Source: Elmis aenea (taxonomy: Eukaryota; Arthropoda; Insecta; Coleoptera; Elmidae). From it: a DNA stretch of 64,000 bases. The stretch covers positions 62,001-126,000 of the forward strand of contig CANTFG010000231.1 of the NCBI GenBank assembly GCA_947652605.1, read 5' to 3'. The notes beneath the pieces were generated by a model. The model ran no database searches and was not told the DNA's origin. It worked only from the letters and a program-made list of their open reading frames with translations. The stretch's first letter is position 1. Each line of letters begins with the position of its first letter. The position numbers and the translations under genes were made by a program. Below, piece by piece: positions 13,070 through 27,299 of the stretch.

Positions 13070-16000
13070 AAACTCTATAACATGCTAAAATTTGAACAAA
13101 ATGTAACAAGCCGTTTTCAAAAAAAATTTCAAAATTTTTAATTTTTTGAATAATTTTGTAAATTAAATTTCAAAATAGTTGAGACAAACGGCATTATACT
13201 TAAAAAAATAAACTCTATAACATGCTAAAAATGGAACAAAATGTAACGAACCGTTTTCGAAAAAAAATTCAAAATTTTCAAAATTTTTAATTTTTTGAAT
13301 AATTTTGTAAATTAAATTTCAAAATAGTTGAGACAAACGGCATTATACTAAGAAAAACAAACTCTATAACATGCTAAAATTTGAACAAAATGTAACAAGC
13401 CGCTTTCGAAAAAAAAATTGAAAATTTTTAATTTTTTGAATAATTTTGTAAATTAAATTTCAAAATAGTTGAGACAAACGGCATTATACTAAGAAAAATA
13501 AACTCTATAACATGCTAAAAGTTGAACAAAATGTAACAAGCCGTTTTCGAATAAAAAATTTCAAAATTTTTAATTTTTTAAATAATTTTGTAAATTAAAT
13601 TTCAAAATAGTTAAGACAAACAACAATATACTTACAAAAACAAACTCTATAACATGCTAAAAATGGAACAAAATGTAACGAGCCGTTTTCGAAAAAAATT
13701 TTCAAAATTTTTAATTTTTTGAATAATTTTGTAAATTAAATTTCAAATTAGTTGAGACAAACGGCATTATACTTTAAAAAATAAACTCCATAACATGCTG
13801 AAAATGGAACCAAATGTAACGAGCCGTTTTCGAAAAACAATTCAAAATTTTCAAAATTTTTAATTTTTTGAATAATTTTGTAAATTAAATTTCAAAATAG
13901 TTGAGACAAACGGCATTATACTAAGAAAAACAAACTCCATAACATGCTAAAATTTAAACAAAATGTAACAAGCCGTTTTCGAAAAAAAATTTCAAAATTT
14001 TTTATTTTTTGAATAATTTTGTAAATTAAATTTGAAAATAGTTGAGACAAATGGCATTATACTAAGAAAAACAAACTCTATAACATGCTAAAATTTGAAC
14101 AAAATATAACAAGCCGTTTTCGAAAAAAAATTTAAAATTTTCAAAATTTTTAATTTTTTGAATAATTTTGTAAATTAAATTTCAAAATTGTTGAGACAAA
14201 CAACAATATACTTAGAAAAACAAACTCTATAACATGCTAAAAATGGAACAAAATGTAACGAGCCGTTTTCGAAAAAAATTTTCAAAATTTTTAATTTTTT
14301 GAATAATTTTGTAAATTAAATTTCAAATTAGTTGAGACAAACGGCATTATACTTAGAAAAATAAACTCCATAACATGCTGAAAATGGAACCAAATGTAAC
14401 GAGCCGTTTTCGAAAAACAATTCAAAATTTTCAAAATTTTTAATTTTTTGAATAATTTTGTAAATTAAATTTCAAAATAGTTGAGACAAACGGCATTATA
14501 CTAAGAAAAACAAACTCCATAACATGCTAAAATTTGAACAAAATGTAACAAGCTGTTTTCGAAAAAAAAATTTCAAAACTTTTAATTTTTTGAATAATTT
14601 TGTAAATTAAATTTGAAAATAGTTGAGACAAACGGCATTATACTAAGAAAAACAAACTCTATAACATGCTAAAATTTGAACAAAATATAACAAGCCGTTT
14701 TCGAAAAAAAATTTAAAATTTTCAAAATTTTTAATTTTTTGAATAATTTTGTAAATTAAATTTCAAAATAGTTGAGACAAACGGTATTATACTAAGAAAA
14801 ACAAACTCTATAACATGCTAAAATTTGAACAAAATGTAACAAGCCGTTTTCAAAAAAAATTTCAAAATGTTTAATTTTTTGAATAATTTTGTAAATTAAA
14901 TTCTAAAATGGTTGAGACAAACGGCATTATACTTAAAAAAATAAACTCTATAACATGCTAAAAATGGAACAAAATGTAACGAGCCGTTTTCGAAAAAAAA
15001 TTCAAAATTTTCAAAATTTTTAATTTTTTGAATAATTTTGTAAATTAAATTTCAAAATAGTTGAGACAAACGGCATTATACTAAGAAAAACAAACTCTAT
15101 AACATGCTAAAATTTGAACAAAATGTAACAAGCCGTTTTCTAAAAAAAATTTCAAAATTTTTAATTTTTTGAATAATTTTGTAAAAGAAATTTGAAAATA
15201 GTTGAGACAAACGGCATTATACTAAGAAAAAAAAACTCTATAACATGCTAAAAGTTGAACAAAATGTAACAAGCCGTTTTCGAAAAAAAATTTCAAAATT
15301 TTTAATTTTTTAAATAATTTTGTAAATTAAATTTCAAAATAGTTGAGACAAACAACAATATACTAAGAAAAAAAAACTCTATAACATGCTAAAAGTTGAA
15401 CAAAATGTAACAAGCCGTTTTCGAAAAAAAATTTCAAAACTTTTAATTTTTTGAATAATTTTGTAAATTAAATTTCAAAATAGTTGAGACAAACGGCATT
15501 ATACTAAGAAAAATAAACTCTATAACATGCTAAAAGTTGAACAAAATGTAACAAGCCGTTTTCGAAAAAAAATTCAAAATTTTCAAAATTTTTAATTTTT
15601 TGAATAATTTTGTAAATTAAATTTCAAAATAGTTGAGACAAACGGCATTATACTAAGAAAAACAAACTCTATAACATGCTAAAATTTGAACAAAATGTAA
15701 CAAGCCGTTTTCGAAAAAAAATTTCAAAATTTTTAATTTTTTGAATAATTTTGTAAATTAAATTTCAAAATAGTTGAGACAAACGGCATTATACTTAAAA
15801 AAATAAACTCTATAACATGCTAAAAATGGAACAAAATGTAACCAACCGTTTTCGAAAAAAAATTCAAAATTTTCAAAATTTTTAATTTTTTGAATAATTT
15901 TGTAAATTAAATTTCAAAATAGTTGAGACAAACGGCATTATACTAAGAAAAACAAACTCTATAACCTGCTAAAATTTGAACAAAATGTAACAAGCCGTTT

Positions 16001-17247
16001 TCGAAAAAAAATTTTAAAATTTTTAATTTTTTGAATAATTTTGTAAATTAAATTTCAAAATAGTTGAGACAAACGGCATTATACTAAGAAAAATAATTTC
16101 TATAACATGCTAAAAGTTGAACAAAATGTAACAAGCCGTTTTCGAAAAAAAAATTTCAAAATTTTTAATTTTTTAAATAATTTTGTAAATTAAATTTCAA
16201 AATAGTTGAGACAAACAACAATATACTTAGAAAAACAAACTCCATAACATGCTAAAAATGGAACAAAATGTAACGAGCCGTTTTCGAAAAAAATTTTCAA
16301 AATTTTTAATTTTTTGAATAATTTTGTAAATTAAATTTCAAATTATTTGAGACAAACGGCATTATACTTAGAAAAATAAACTCCATAACATGCTAAAAAT
16401 GGAACCAAATGTAACGAGCCGTTTTCGAAAAACAATTCAAAATTTTCAAAATTTTTAATTTTTTGAATAATTTTGTAAATTAAATTTCAAAATAGTTGAG
16501 ACAAACGGCATTATACTAAGAAAAACAAACTCTATAACATGCTAAAATTTGAACAAAATGTAACAAGCCGTTTTCGAAAAAAAATTTCAAAATTTTTAAT
16601 TTTTTGAATAATTTTGTAAATTAAATTTCAAAATTGTTGAGACAAACAACAATATACTTAGAAAAACAAACTCTATAACATGCTAAAAATGGAACAAAAT
16701 GTAACGAGCCGTTTTCGAAAAAAATTTTCAAAATTTTTAATTTTTTAAATAATTTTGTAAATTAAATTTCAAATTAGTTGAGACAAACGGCATTATACTT
16801 AGAAAAATAAACTCCATAACATGCTGAAAATGGAACCAAATGTAACGAGCCGTTTTCGAAAAACAATTCAAAATTTTTAAAATTTTTAATTTTTTAAATA
16901 ATTTTGTAAATTAAATTTCAAAATAGTTGAGACAAACGGCATTATACTAAGAAAAACAAACTCTATAACATGCTAAAATTTGAACAAAATGTAACAAGCC
17001 GTTTTCGAAAAAAAATTTCAAAATTTTTAATTTTTTGAATAATTTTGTAAATTAAATTTCAAAATAGTTGAGACAAACGGAATTATACTAAGAAAAACAA
17101 ACTCTATAACATGCTAAAATTTGAACTAAATATAACAAGCCGTTTTCGAAAAAAAATTTAAAATTTTCAAAATTTTTAATTTTTTGAATAACTTTGTAAA
17201 TTAAATTTCAAAATAGTTGAGACAAACGGCATTATACTTAGAAAAAT
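13070..17247. repeat. 4178-bp higher-order repeat, copy 2 (type X)
   Basis: Second copy, offset 4178 from the first, with all the same private variants. Homology runs to 17262. There the next unit continues with acatgttgaaaatgg while copy 1 re-enters the block with acatgctaaaatttg. I saw no internal difference, but I did not align every base. Confidence 0.88.
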
Positions 17248-18849
17248 AAACTCTATAACATGTTGAAAATGGAACAAAATGTAACGAGCCGTTTTCGGAA
17301 AAAAATTTCAAAATTTTTAATTTTTTGATTAATTTTGTAAATTAAATTTCAAAATAGTTGAGACAAACGGCATTATACTAAGAAAAACAAACTTTATAAC
17401 ATGCTAAAAATGGAACAAAATGTAACGAGCCGTTTTCGAAAAAAAATTTCAAAATTTTTAATTTTTTAAATAATTTTGTAAATTAAATTTTAAAATAGTT
17501 GAGGCAAACAACAATATACTTAGAAAAACAAATTTAATAACATGCTAGAAATGGAACAAAATGTAACGAGCCGTTTTCGAAAAAAATTTTCAAAATTTTT
17601 AATTTTTTGAATAATTTTGTAAATTAAATTTCAAATTAGTTGAGACAAACGGCATTATACTAAGAAAAACAAACTCTATAACATGCTAAAAGTTGAACAA
17701 AATGTAACAAGCCGTTTTCGAAAAAAAATTCAAAATTTTCAAAATTTTTAATTTTTTGAATAATTTTGTAAATTAAATTTCAAAATAGTTGAGACAAACG
17801 GCATTATACTAAGAAAAACAAACTCTATAACATGCTAAAATTTGAACAAAATGTAACAAGCCGTTTTCAAAAAAAATTTCAAAATTTTTAATTTTTTGAA
17901 TAATTTTGTAAATTAAATTTCAAAATAGTTGAGACAAACGGCATTATACTTAAAAAAATAAACTCTATAACATGCTAAAAATGGAACAAAATGTAACGAA
18001 CCGTTTTCGAAAAAAAATTCAAAATTTTCAAAATTTTTAATTTTTTAAATAATTTTGTAAATTAAATTTCAAAATAGTTGAGACAAACGGCATTATACTA
18101 AGAAAAACAAACTCTATAACATGCTAAAATTTGAACAAAATGTAACAAGCCGTTTTCGAAAAAAAAATTCAAAATTTTTAATTTTTTGAATAATTTTGTA
18201 AATTAAATTTCAAAATAGTTGAGACATACGGCATTATACTTGGAAAAATAAACTCTATAACATGCTAAAACTGGAACAAAATGTACCGAGCCGTTTTCGA
18301 AAAAAAATTCAAAATTTTCAAAATTTTTAATTTTTTGAATAATTTTGTAAATTAAATTTCAAAATAGTTGAGACAAACGGCATTATACTAAGAAAAACAA
18401 ACTCTATAACATGCTAAAATTTGAACAAAATGTAACAAGCCGTTTTCGAAAAAAAAATTCAAAATTTTTAATTTTTTGAATAATTTTGTAAATTAAATTT
18501 CAAAATAGTTGAGACAAACGGCATTATACTAAGAAAAATAAACTCTATAACATGCTAAAAGTTGAACAAAATGTAACAAGCCGTTTTCGAAAAAAAAATT
18601 TCAAAATTTTTAATTTTTTAAATAATTTTGTAAATTAAATTTCAAAATAGTTGAGACAAACGGCATTATACTAAAAAAAACAAACTCTATAACATGCTAA
18701 AATTTGAACAAAATGTAACAAGCCGTTTTCGAAAAAAAATTCAAAATTTTTAATTTTTTGAATAATTTTGTAAATTAAATTTCAAAATAGTTGAGACAAA
18801 CGGCAATATACTTGGAAAAATAAACTCTATAACATGCTAAAAATGGAAC

Positions 18850-20852
18850 AAAATGTAACAAGCCGTTTTCGAAAAAAAATTCAAAATTGTCAAAATTTTT
18901 AATTTTTTGAATAATTTTGTAAATTAAATTTCAAAATAGTTGAGACAAACGGCATTATACTAAGAAAAACAAACTCTATAACATGCTAAAATTTGAACAA
19001 AATGTAACAAGCCGTTTTCGAAAAAAAATTTCAAAATTTTTAATTTTTTGAATAATTTTGTAAAAGAAATTTGAAAATAGTTGAGACAAACGGCAATATA
19101 CTTGGAAAAATAAACTCTATAACATGCTAAAAATGGAACAAAATGTAACAAGCCGTTTTCGAAAAAAAATTCAAAATTGTCAAAATTTTTAATTTTTTGA
19201 ATAATTTTGTAAATTAAATTTCAAAATAGTTGAGACAAACGGCATTATACTAAGAAAAACAAACTCTATAACATGCTAAAATTTGAACAAAATGTAACAA
19301 GCCGTTTTCGAAAAAAAATTTCAAAATTTTTAATTTTTTAAATAATTTTGTAAATTAAATTTCAAATTAGTTGAGACAAACGGCATTATACTTAGAAAAA
19401 TAAACTCCATAACATGCTGAAAATGGAACCAAATGTAACGAGCCGTTTTCGAAAAACAATTCAAAATTTTCAAAATTTTTAATTTTTTAAATAATTTTGT
19501 AAATTAAATTTCAAAATAGTTGAGACAAACGGCATTATACTAAGAAAAACAAACTCTATAACATGCTAAAATTTGAACAAAATGTAACAAGCCGTTTTCG
19601 AAAAAAAATTTCAAAATTTTTAATTTTTTGAATAATTTTGTAAATTAAATTTCAAAATAGTTGAGACAAACGGAATTATACTAAGAAAAACAAACTCTAT
19701 AACATGCTAAAATTTGAACTAAATATAACAAGCCGTTTTCGAAAAAAAATTTAAAATTTTCAAAATTTTTAATTTTTTGAATAACTTTGTAAATTAAATT
19801 TCAAAATAGTTAAGACAAACGGCATTATACTTAGAAAAATAAACTCTATAACATGTTGAAAATGGAACAAAATGTAACGAGCCGTTTTCGGAAAAAAATT
19901 TCAAAATTTTTAATTTTTTGATTAATTTTGTAAATTAAATTTCAAAATAGTTAAGACAAATGGCATTATACTAAGAAAAACAAACTTTATAACATGCTAA
20001 AAATGGAACAAAATGTAACGAGCCGTTTTCGAAAAAAAATTTCAAAATTTTTAATTTTTTAAATAATTTTGTAAATTAAATTTTAAAATAGTTGAGGCAA
20101 ACAACAATATACTTAGAAAAACAAATTCTATAACATGCTAGAAATGGAACAAAATGTAACGAGCCGTTTTCGAAAAAAATTTTCAAAATTTTTAATTTTT
20201 TGAATAATTTTGTAAATTAAATTTCAAATTAGTTGAGACAAACGGCATTATACTAAGAAAAACAAACTCTATAACATGCTAAAAGTTGAACAAAATGTAA
20301 CAAGCCGTTTTCGAAAAAAAATTCAAAATTTTCAAAATTTTTAATTTTTTGAATAATTTTGTAAATTAAATTTCAAAATAGTTGAGACAAACGGCATTAT
20401 ACTAAGAAAAACAAACTCTATAACATGCTAAAATTTGAACAAAATGTAACAAGCCGTTTTCAAAAAAAATTTCAAAATTTTTAATTTTTTGAATAATTTT
20501 GTAAATTAAATTTCAAAATAGTTGAGACAAACGGCATTATACTAAGAAAAACAAACTCTATAACATGCTAAAATTTGAACAAAATGTAACAAGCCGTTTT
20601 CGAAAAAAAATTTCAAAATTTTTAATTTTTTGAATAATTTTGTAAATTAAATTTCAAAATAGTTGAGACAAACGGAATTATACTAAGAAAAACAAACTCT
20701 ATAACATGCTAAAATTTGAACTAAATATAACAAGCCGTTTTCGAAAAAAAATTTAAAATTTTCAAAATTTTTAATTTTTTGAATAACTTTGTAAATTAAA
20801 TTTCAAAATAGTTAAGACAAACGGCATTATACTTAGAAAAATAAACTCTATA
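18850..20852. repeat. 1002-bp tandem duplication inside satellite A
   Basis: The variant acatgttgaaaatgg at 19851 returns at 20853. The monomers between the two marks appear in the same order as those before the first mark back to about 19.5 kb. The step of 1002 bp is seven monomers. The upstream limit is uncertain. Confidence 0.6.
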
Positions 20853-23800
20853 ACATGTTGAAAATGGAACAAAATGTAACGAGCCGTTTTCGGAAAAAAA
20901 TTTCAAAATTTTTAATTTTTTGATTAATTTTGTAAATTAAATTTCAAAATAGTTGAGACAAACGGCATTATACTAAGAAAAACAAACTTTATAACATGCT
21001 AAAAATGGAACAAAATGTAACGAGCCGTTTTCGAAAAAAAATTTCAAAATTTTTAATTTTTTAAATAATTTTGTAAATTAAATTTTAAAATAGTTGAGGC
21101 AAACAACAATATACTTAGAAAAACAAATTCTATAACATGCTAGAAATGGAACAAAATGTAACGAGCCGTTTTCGAAAAAAATTTTCAAAATTTTTAATTT
21201 TTTGATTAATTTTGTAAATTAAATTTCAAATTAGTTGAGACAAACGGCATTATACTAAGAAAAACAAACTCTATAACATGCTAAAAGTTGAACAAAATGT
21301 AACAAGCCGTTTTCGAAAAAAAATTCAAAATTTTCAAAATTTTTAATTTTTTGAATAATTTTGTAAATTAAATTTCAAAATAGTTGAGACAAACGGCATT
21401 ATACTAAGAAAAACAAACTCTATAACATGCTAAAATTTGAACAAAATGTAACAAGCCGTTTTCAAAAAAAATTTCAAAATTTTTAATTTTTTGAATAATT
21501 TTGTAAATTAAATTTCAAAATAGTTGAGACAAACGGCATTATACTTAAAAAAATAAACTCTATAACATGCTAAAAATGGAACAAAATGTAACGAACCGTT
21601 TTCGAAAAAAAATTCAAAATTTTCAAAATTTTTAATTTTTTAAATAATTTTGTAAATTAAATTTCAAAATAGTTGAGACAAACGGCATTATACTAAGAAA
21701 AACAAACTCTATAACATGCTAAAATTTGAACAAAATGTAACAAGCCGTTTTCGAAAAAAAAATTCAAAATTTTTAATTTTTTGAATAATTTTGTAAATTA
21801 AATTTCAAAATAGTTGAGACATACGGCATTATACTAAGAAAAACAAACTCTATAACATGCTAAAATTTGAACTAAATATAACAAGCCGTTTTCGAAAAAA
21901 AATTTAAAATTTTCAAAATTTTTAATTTTTTGATTAATTTTGTAAATTAAATTTCAAAATAGTTGAGACAAACGGCATTATACTAAGAAAAACAAACTTT
22001 ATAACATGCTAAAAATGGAACAAAATGTAACGAGCCGTTTTCGAAAAAAAATTTCAAAATTTTTAATTTTTTAAATAATTTTGTAAATTAAATTTTAAAA
22101 TAGTTGAGGCAAACAACAATATACTTAGAAAAACAAATTCTATAACATGCTAGAAATGGAACAAAATGTAACGAGCCGTTTTCGAAAAAAATTTTCAAAA
22201 TTTTTAATTTTTTGAATAATTTTGTAAATTAAATTTCAAATTAGTTGAGACAAACGGCATTATACTAAGAAAAACAAACTCTATAACATGCTAAAAGTTG
22301 AACAAAATGTAACAAGCCGTTTTCGAAAAAAAATTCAAAATTTTCAAAATTTTTAATTTTTTGAATAATTTTGTAAATTAAATTTCAAAATAGTTGAGAC
22401 AAACGGCATTATACTAAGAAAAACAAACTCTATAACATGCTAAAATTTGAACAAAATGTAACAAGCCGTTTTCAAAAAAAATTTCAAAATTTTTAATTTT
22501 TTGAATAATTTTGTAAATTAAATTTCAAAATAGTTGAGACAAACGGCATTATACTTAAAAAAATAAACTCTATAACATGCTAAAAATGGAACAAAATGTA
22601 ACGAACCGTTTTCGAAAAAAAATTCAAAATTTTCAAAATTTTTAATTTTTTAAATAATTTTGTAAATTAAATTTCAAAATAGTTGAGACAAACGGCATTA
22701 TACTAAGAAAAACTAACTCTATAACATGCTAAAATTTGAACAAAATGTAACAAGCCGTTTTCGAAAAAAAAATTCAAAATTTTTAATTTTTTGAATAATT
22801 TTGTAAATTAAATTTCAAAATAGTTGAGACATACGGCATTATACTTGGAAAAATAAACTCTATAACATGCTAAAAATGGAACAAAATGTACCGAGCCGTT
22901 TTCGAAAAAAAATTCAAAATTTTCAAAATTTTTAATTTTTTGAATAATTTTGTAAATTAAATTTCAAAATAGTTGAGACAAACGGCATTATACTAAGAAA
23001 AACAAACTCTATAACATGCTAAAATTTGAACAAAATGTAACAAGCCGTTTTCGAAAAAAAATTTCAAAATTTTTAATTTTTTGAATAATTTTGTAAATTA
23101 AATTTCAAAATAGTTGAGACAAACGGCATTATACTAAGAAAAATAAACTCTATAACATGCTAAAAGTTGAACAAAATGTAACAAGCCGTTTTCGAAAAAA
23201 AAATTTCAAAATTTTTAATTTTTTAAATAATTTTGTAAATTAAATTTCAAAATAGTTGAGACAAACGGCATTATACTAAAAAAAACAAACTCTATAACAT
23301 GCTAAAATTTGAACAAAATGTAACAAGCCGTTTTCGAAAAAAAATTCAAAATTTTTAATTTTTTGAATAATTTTGTAAATTAAATTTCAAAATAGTTGAG
23401 ACAAACGGCAATATACTTGGAAAAATAAACTCTATAACATGCTAAAAATGGAACAAAATGTAACAAGCCGTTTTCGAAAAAAAATTCAAAATTGTCAAAA
23501 TTTTTAATTTTTTGAATAATTTTGTAAATTAAATTTCAAAATAGTTGAGACAAACGGCATTATACTAAGAAAAACAAACTCTATAACATGCTAAAATTTG
23601 AACAAAATGTAACAAGCCGTTTTCGAAAAAAAATTTCAAAATTTTTAATTTTTTGAATAATTTTGTAAAAGAAATTTGAAAATAGTTGAGACAAACGGCG
23701 TTATACTAAGAAAAAAAAACTCTATAACATGCTAAAAGTTGAACAAAATGTAACAAGCCGTTTTCGAAAAAAAATTTCAAAATTTTTAATTTTTTAAATA

Positions 23801-26800
23801 ATTTTGTAAATTAAATTTCAAAATAGTTGAGACAAACAACAATATACTTAGAAAAACAAACTCTATAACATGCTAAAAATGGAACAAAATGTAACAAGCC
23901 GTTTTCGAAAAAAGTTTTCAAAATTTTTAATTTTTTGAATAATTTTGTAAATTAAATTTCAAATTAGTTGAGACAAACGGCATTATACTTAGAAAAATTA
24001 ACTCCATAACATGCTGAAAATGGAACCAAATGTAACGAGCCGTTTTCGAAAAACAATTCAAAATTTTCAAAATTTTTAATTTTTTGAATAATTTTGTAAA
24101 TTAAATTTCAAAATAGTTGAGACAAACGGCATTATACTTAAAAAAATAAACTCTATAACATGCTAAAAATGGAACAAAATGTAACGAACCGTTTTCGAAA
24201 AAAAATTCAAAATTTTCAAAATTTTTAATTTTTTAAATAATTTTGTAAATTAAATTTCAAAATAGTTGAGACAAACGGCATTATACTAAGAAAAACAAAC
24301 TCTATAACATGCTAAAATTTGAACAAAATGTAACAAGCCGTTTTCGAAAAAAAAATTCAAAATTTTTAATTTTTTGAATAATTTTGTAAATTAAATTTCA
24401 AAATAGTTGAGACATACGGCATTATACTTGGAAAAATAAACTCTATAACATGCTAAAAATGGAACAAAATGTACCGAGCCGTTTTCGAAAAAAAATTCAA
24501 AATTTTCAAAATTTTTAATTTTTTGAATAATTTTGTAAATTAAATTTCAAAATAGTTGAGACAAACGGCATTATACTAAGAAAAACAAACTCTATAACAT
24601 GCTAAAATTTGAACAAAATGTAACAAGCCGTTTTCGAAAAAAAATTTCAAAATTTTTAATTTTTTGAATAATTTTGTAAATTAAATTTCAAAATAGTTGA
24701 GACAAACGGCATTATACTAAGAAAAATAAACTCTATAACATGCTAAAAGTTGAACAAAATGTAACAAGCCGTTTTCGAAAAAAAAATTTCAAAATTTTTA
24801 ATTTTTTAAATAATTTTGTAAATTAAATTTCAAAATAGTTGAGACAAACGGCATTATACTAAAAAAAACAAACTCTATAACATGCTAAAATTTGAACAAA
24901 ATGTAACAAGCCGTTTTCGAAAAAAAATTCAAAATTTTTAATTTTTTGAATAATTTTGTAAATTAAATTTCAAAATAGTTGAGACAAACGGCAATATACT
25001 TGGAAAAATAAACTCTATAACATGCTAAAAATGGAACAAAATGTAACAAGCCGTTTTCGAAAAAAAATTCAAAATTGTCAAAATTTTTAATTTTTTGAAT
25101 AATTTTGTAAATTAAATTTCAAAATAGTTGAGACAAACGGCATTATACTAAGAAAAACAAACTCTATAACATGCTAAAATTTGAACAAAATGTAACAAGC
25201 CGTTTTCGAAAAAAAAATTCAAAATTTTTAATTTTTTGAATAATTTTGTAAAAGAAATTTGAAAATAGTTGAGACAAACGGCATTATAGTAAGAAAAAAA
25301 AACTCTATAACATGCTAAAAGTTGAACAAAATGTAACAAGCCGTTTTCGAAAAAAAATTTCAAAATTTTTAATTTTTTAAATAATTTTGTAAATTAAATT
25401 TCAAAATAGTTGAGACAAACAACAATATACTTAGAAAAACAAACTCTATAACATGCTAAAAATGGAACAAAATGTAACAAGCCGTTTTCGAAAAAAGTTT
25501 TCAAAATTTTTAATTTTTTGAATAATTTTGTAAATTAAATTTCAAATTAGTTGAGACAAACGGCATTATACTTAGAAAAATTAACTCCATAACATGCTGA
25601 AAATGGAACCAAATGTAACGAGCCGTTTTCGAAAAACAATTCAAAATTTTCAAAATTTTTAATTTTTTGAATAATTTTGTAAATTAAATTTCAAAATAGT
25701 TGAGACAAACGGCATTATACTAAGAAAAAAAAACTCTATAACATGCTAAAATTTGAACAAAATGTAACAAGCCGTTTTCGAAAAAAAATTTCAAAATTTT
25801 TCATTTTTTGAATAACTTTGTAAATTAAATTTCAAAATAGTTAAGACAAACGGCATTATACTTAGAAAAATAAACACTATAACATGTTGAAAATGGAACA
25901 AAATGTAACGAGCCGTTTTCGGAAAAAAATTTCAAAATTTATAATTTTTTGATTAATTTTGTAAATTAAATTTCAAAATAGTTGAGACAAACGGCATTAT
26001 ACTAAGAAAAACAAACTTTATAACATGCTAAAAATGGAACAAAATGTAACGAGCCGTTTTCGAAAAAAAATTTCAAAATTTTTAATTTTTTAAATAATTT
26101 TGTAAATTAAATTTTAAAATAGTTGAGGCAAACAACAATATACTTAGAAAAACAAACTCTATGACATGCTAGAAATGGAACAAAATGTAACGAGCCGTTT
26201 TCGAAAAAAATTTTCAAAATTTTTAATTTTTTGAATAATTTTGTAAATTAAATTTCAAATTAGTTGAGACAAACGGCATTATACTAAGAAAAACAAACTC
26301 TATAACATGCTAAAAGTTGAACAAAATGTAACAAGCCGTTTTCGAAAAAAAATTCAAAATTTTCAAAATTTTTAATTTTTTGAATAATTTTGTAAATTAA
26401 ATTTCAAAATAGTTGAGACAAACGGCATTATACTAAGAAAAACAAACTCTATAACATGCTAAAATTTGAACAAAATGTAACAAGCCGTTTTCAAAAAAAA
26501 TTTCAAAATTTTTAATTTTTTGAATAATTTTGTAAATTAAATTTCAAAATAGTTGAGACAAACGGCATTATACTTAAAAAAATAAACTCTATAACATGCT
26601 AAAAATGGAACAAAATGTAACGAGCCGTTTTCGGAAAAAAATTTCAAAATTTATAATTTTTTGATTAATTTTGTAAATTAAATTTCAAAATAGTTGAGAC
26701 AAACGGCATTATACTAAGAAAAACAAACTTTATAACATGCTAAAAATGGAACAAAATGTAACGAGCCGTTTTCGAAAAAAAATTTCAAAATTTTTAATTT

Positions 26801-27049
26801 TTTAAATAATTTTGTAAATTAAATTTTAAAATAGTTGAGGCAAACAACAATATACTTAGAAAAACAAACTCTATGACATGCTAGAAATGGAACAAAATGT
26901 AACGAGCCGTTTTCGAAAAAAATTTTCAAAATTTTTAATTTTTTGAATAATTTTGTAAATTAAATTTCAAATTAGTTGAGACAAACGGCATTATACTAAG
27001 AAAAACAAACTCTATAACATGCTAAAAGTTGAACAAAATGTAACAAGCC

Positions 27050-27190
27050 GTTTTCGAAAAAAAATTCAAAATTTTCAAAATTTTTAATTTTTTGAATAAT
27101 TTTGTAAATTAAATTTCATGCTAAAATTTGAACAAAATGTAACAAGCCGTTTTCAAAAAAAATTTCAAAATTTTTAATTTTTTGAATAAT
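27050..27190. repeat. Satellite A monomer with a 50-bp internal deletion
   Basis: At 27118/27119 the sequence runs aaatttca then tgctaaaatttg. The usual 50 bases between them (end of the A/T part, the whole ggcattatac landmark, and aactctataaca) are missing. The two ends share the dinucleotide ca, so the junction looks like a microhomology deletion. I noticed no other large within-monomer deletion in the array. Confidence 0.85.
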
Positions 27191-27299
27191 TTTGTAAATT
27201 AAATTTCAAAATAGTTGAGACAAACGGCATTATACTTAAAAAAATAAACTCTATAACATGCTAAAAATGGAACAAAATGTAACGAGCCGTTTTCGAAAA

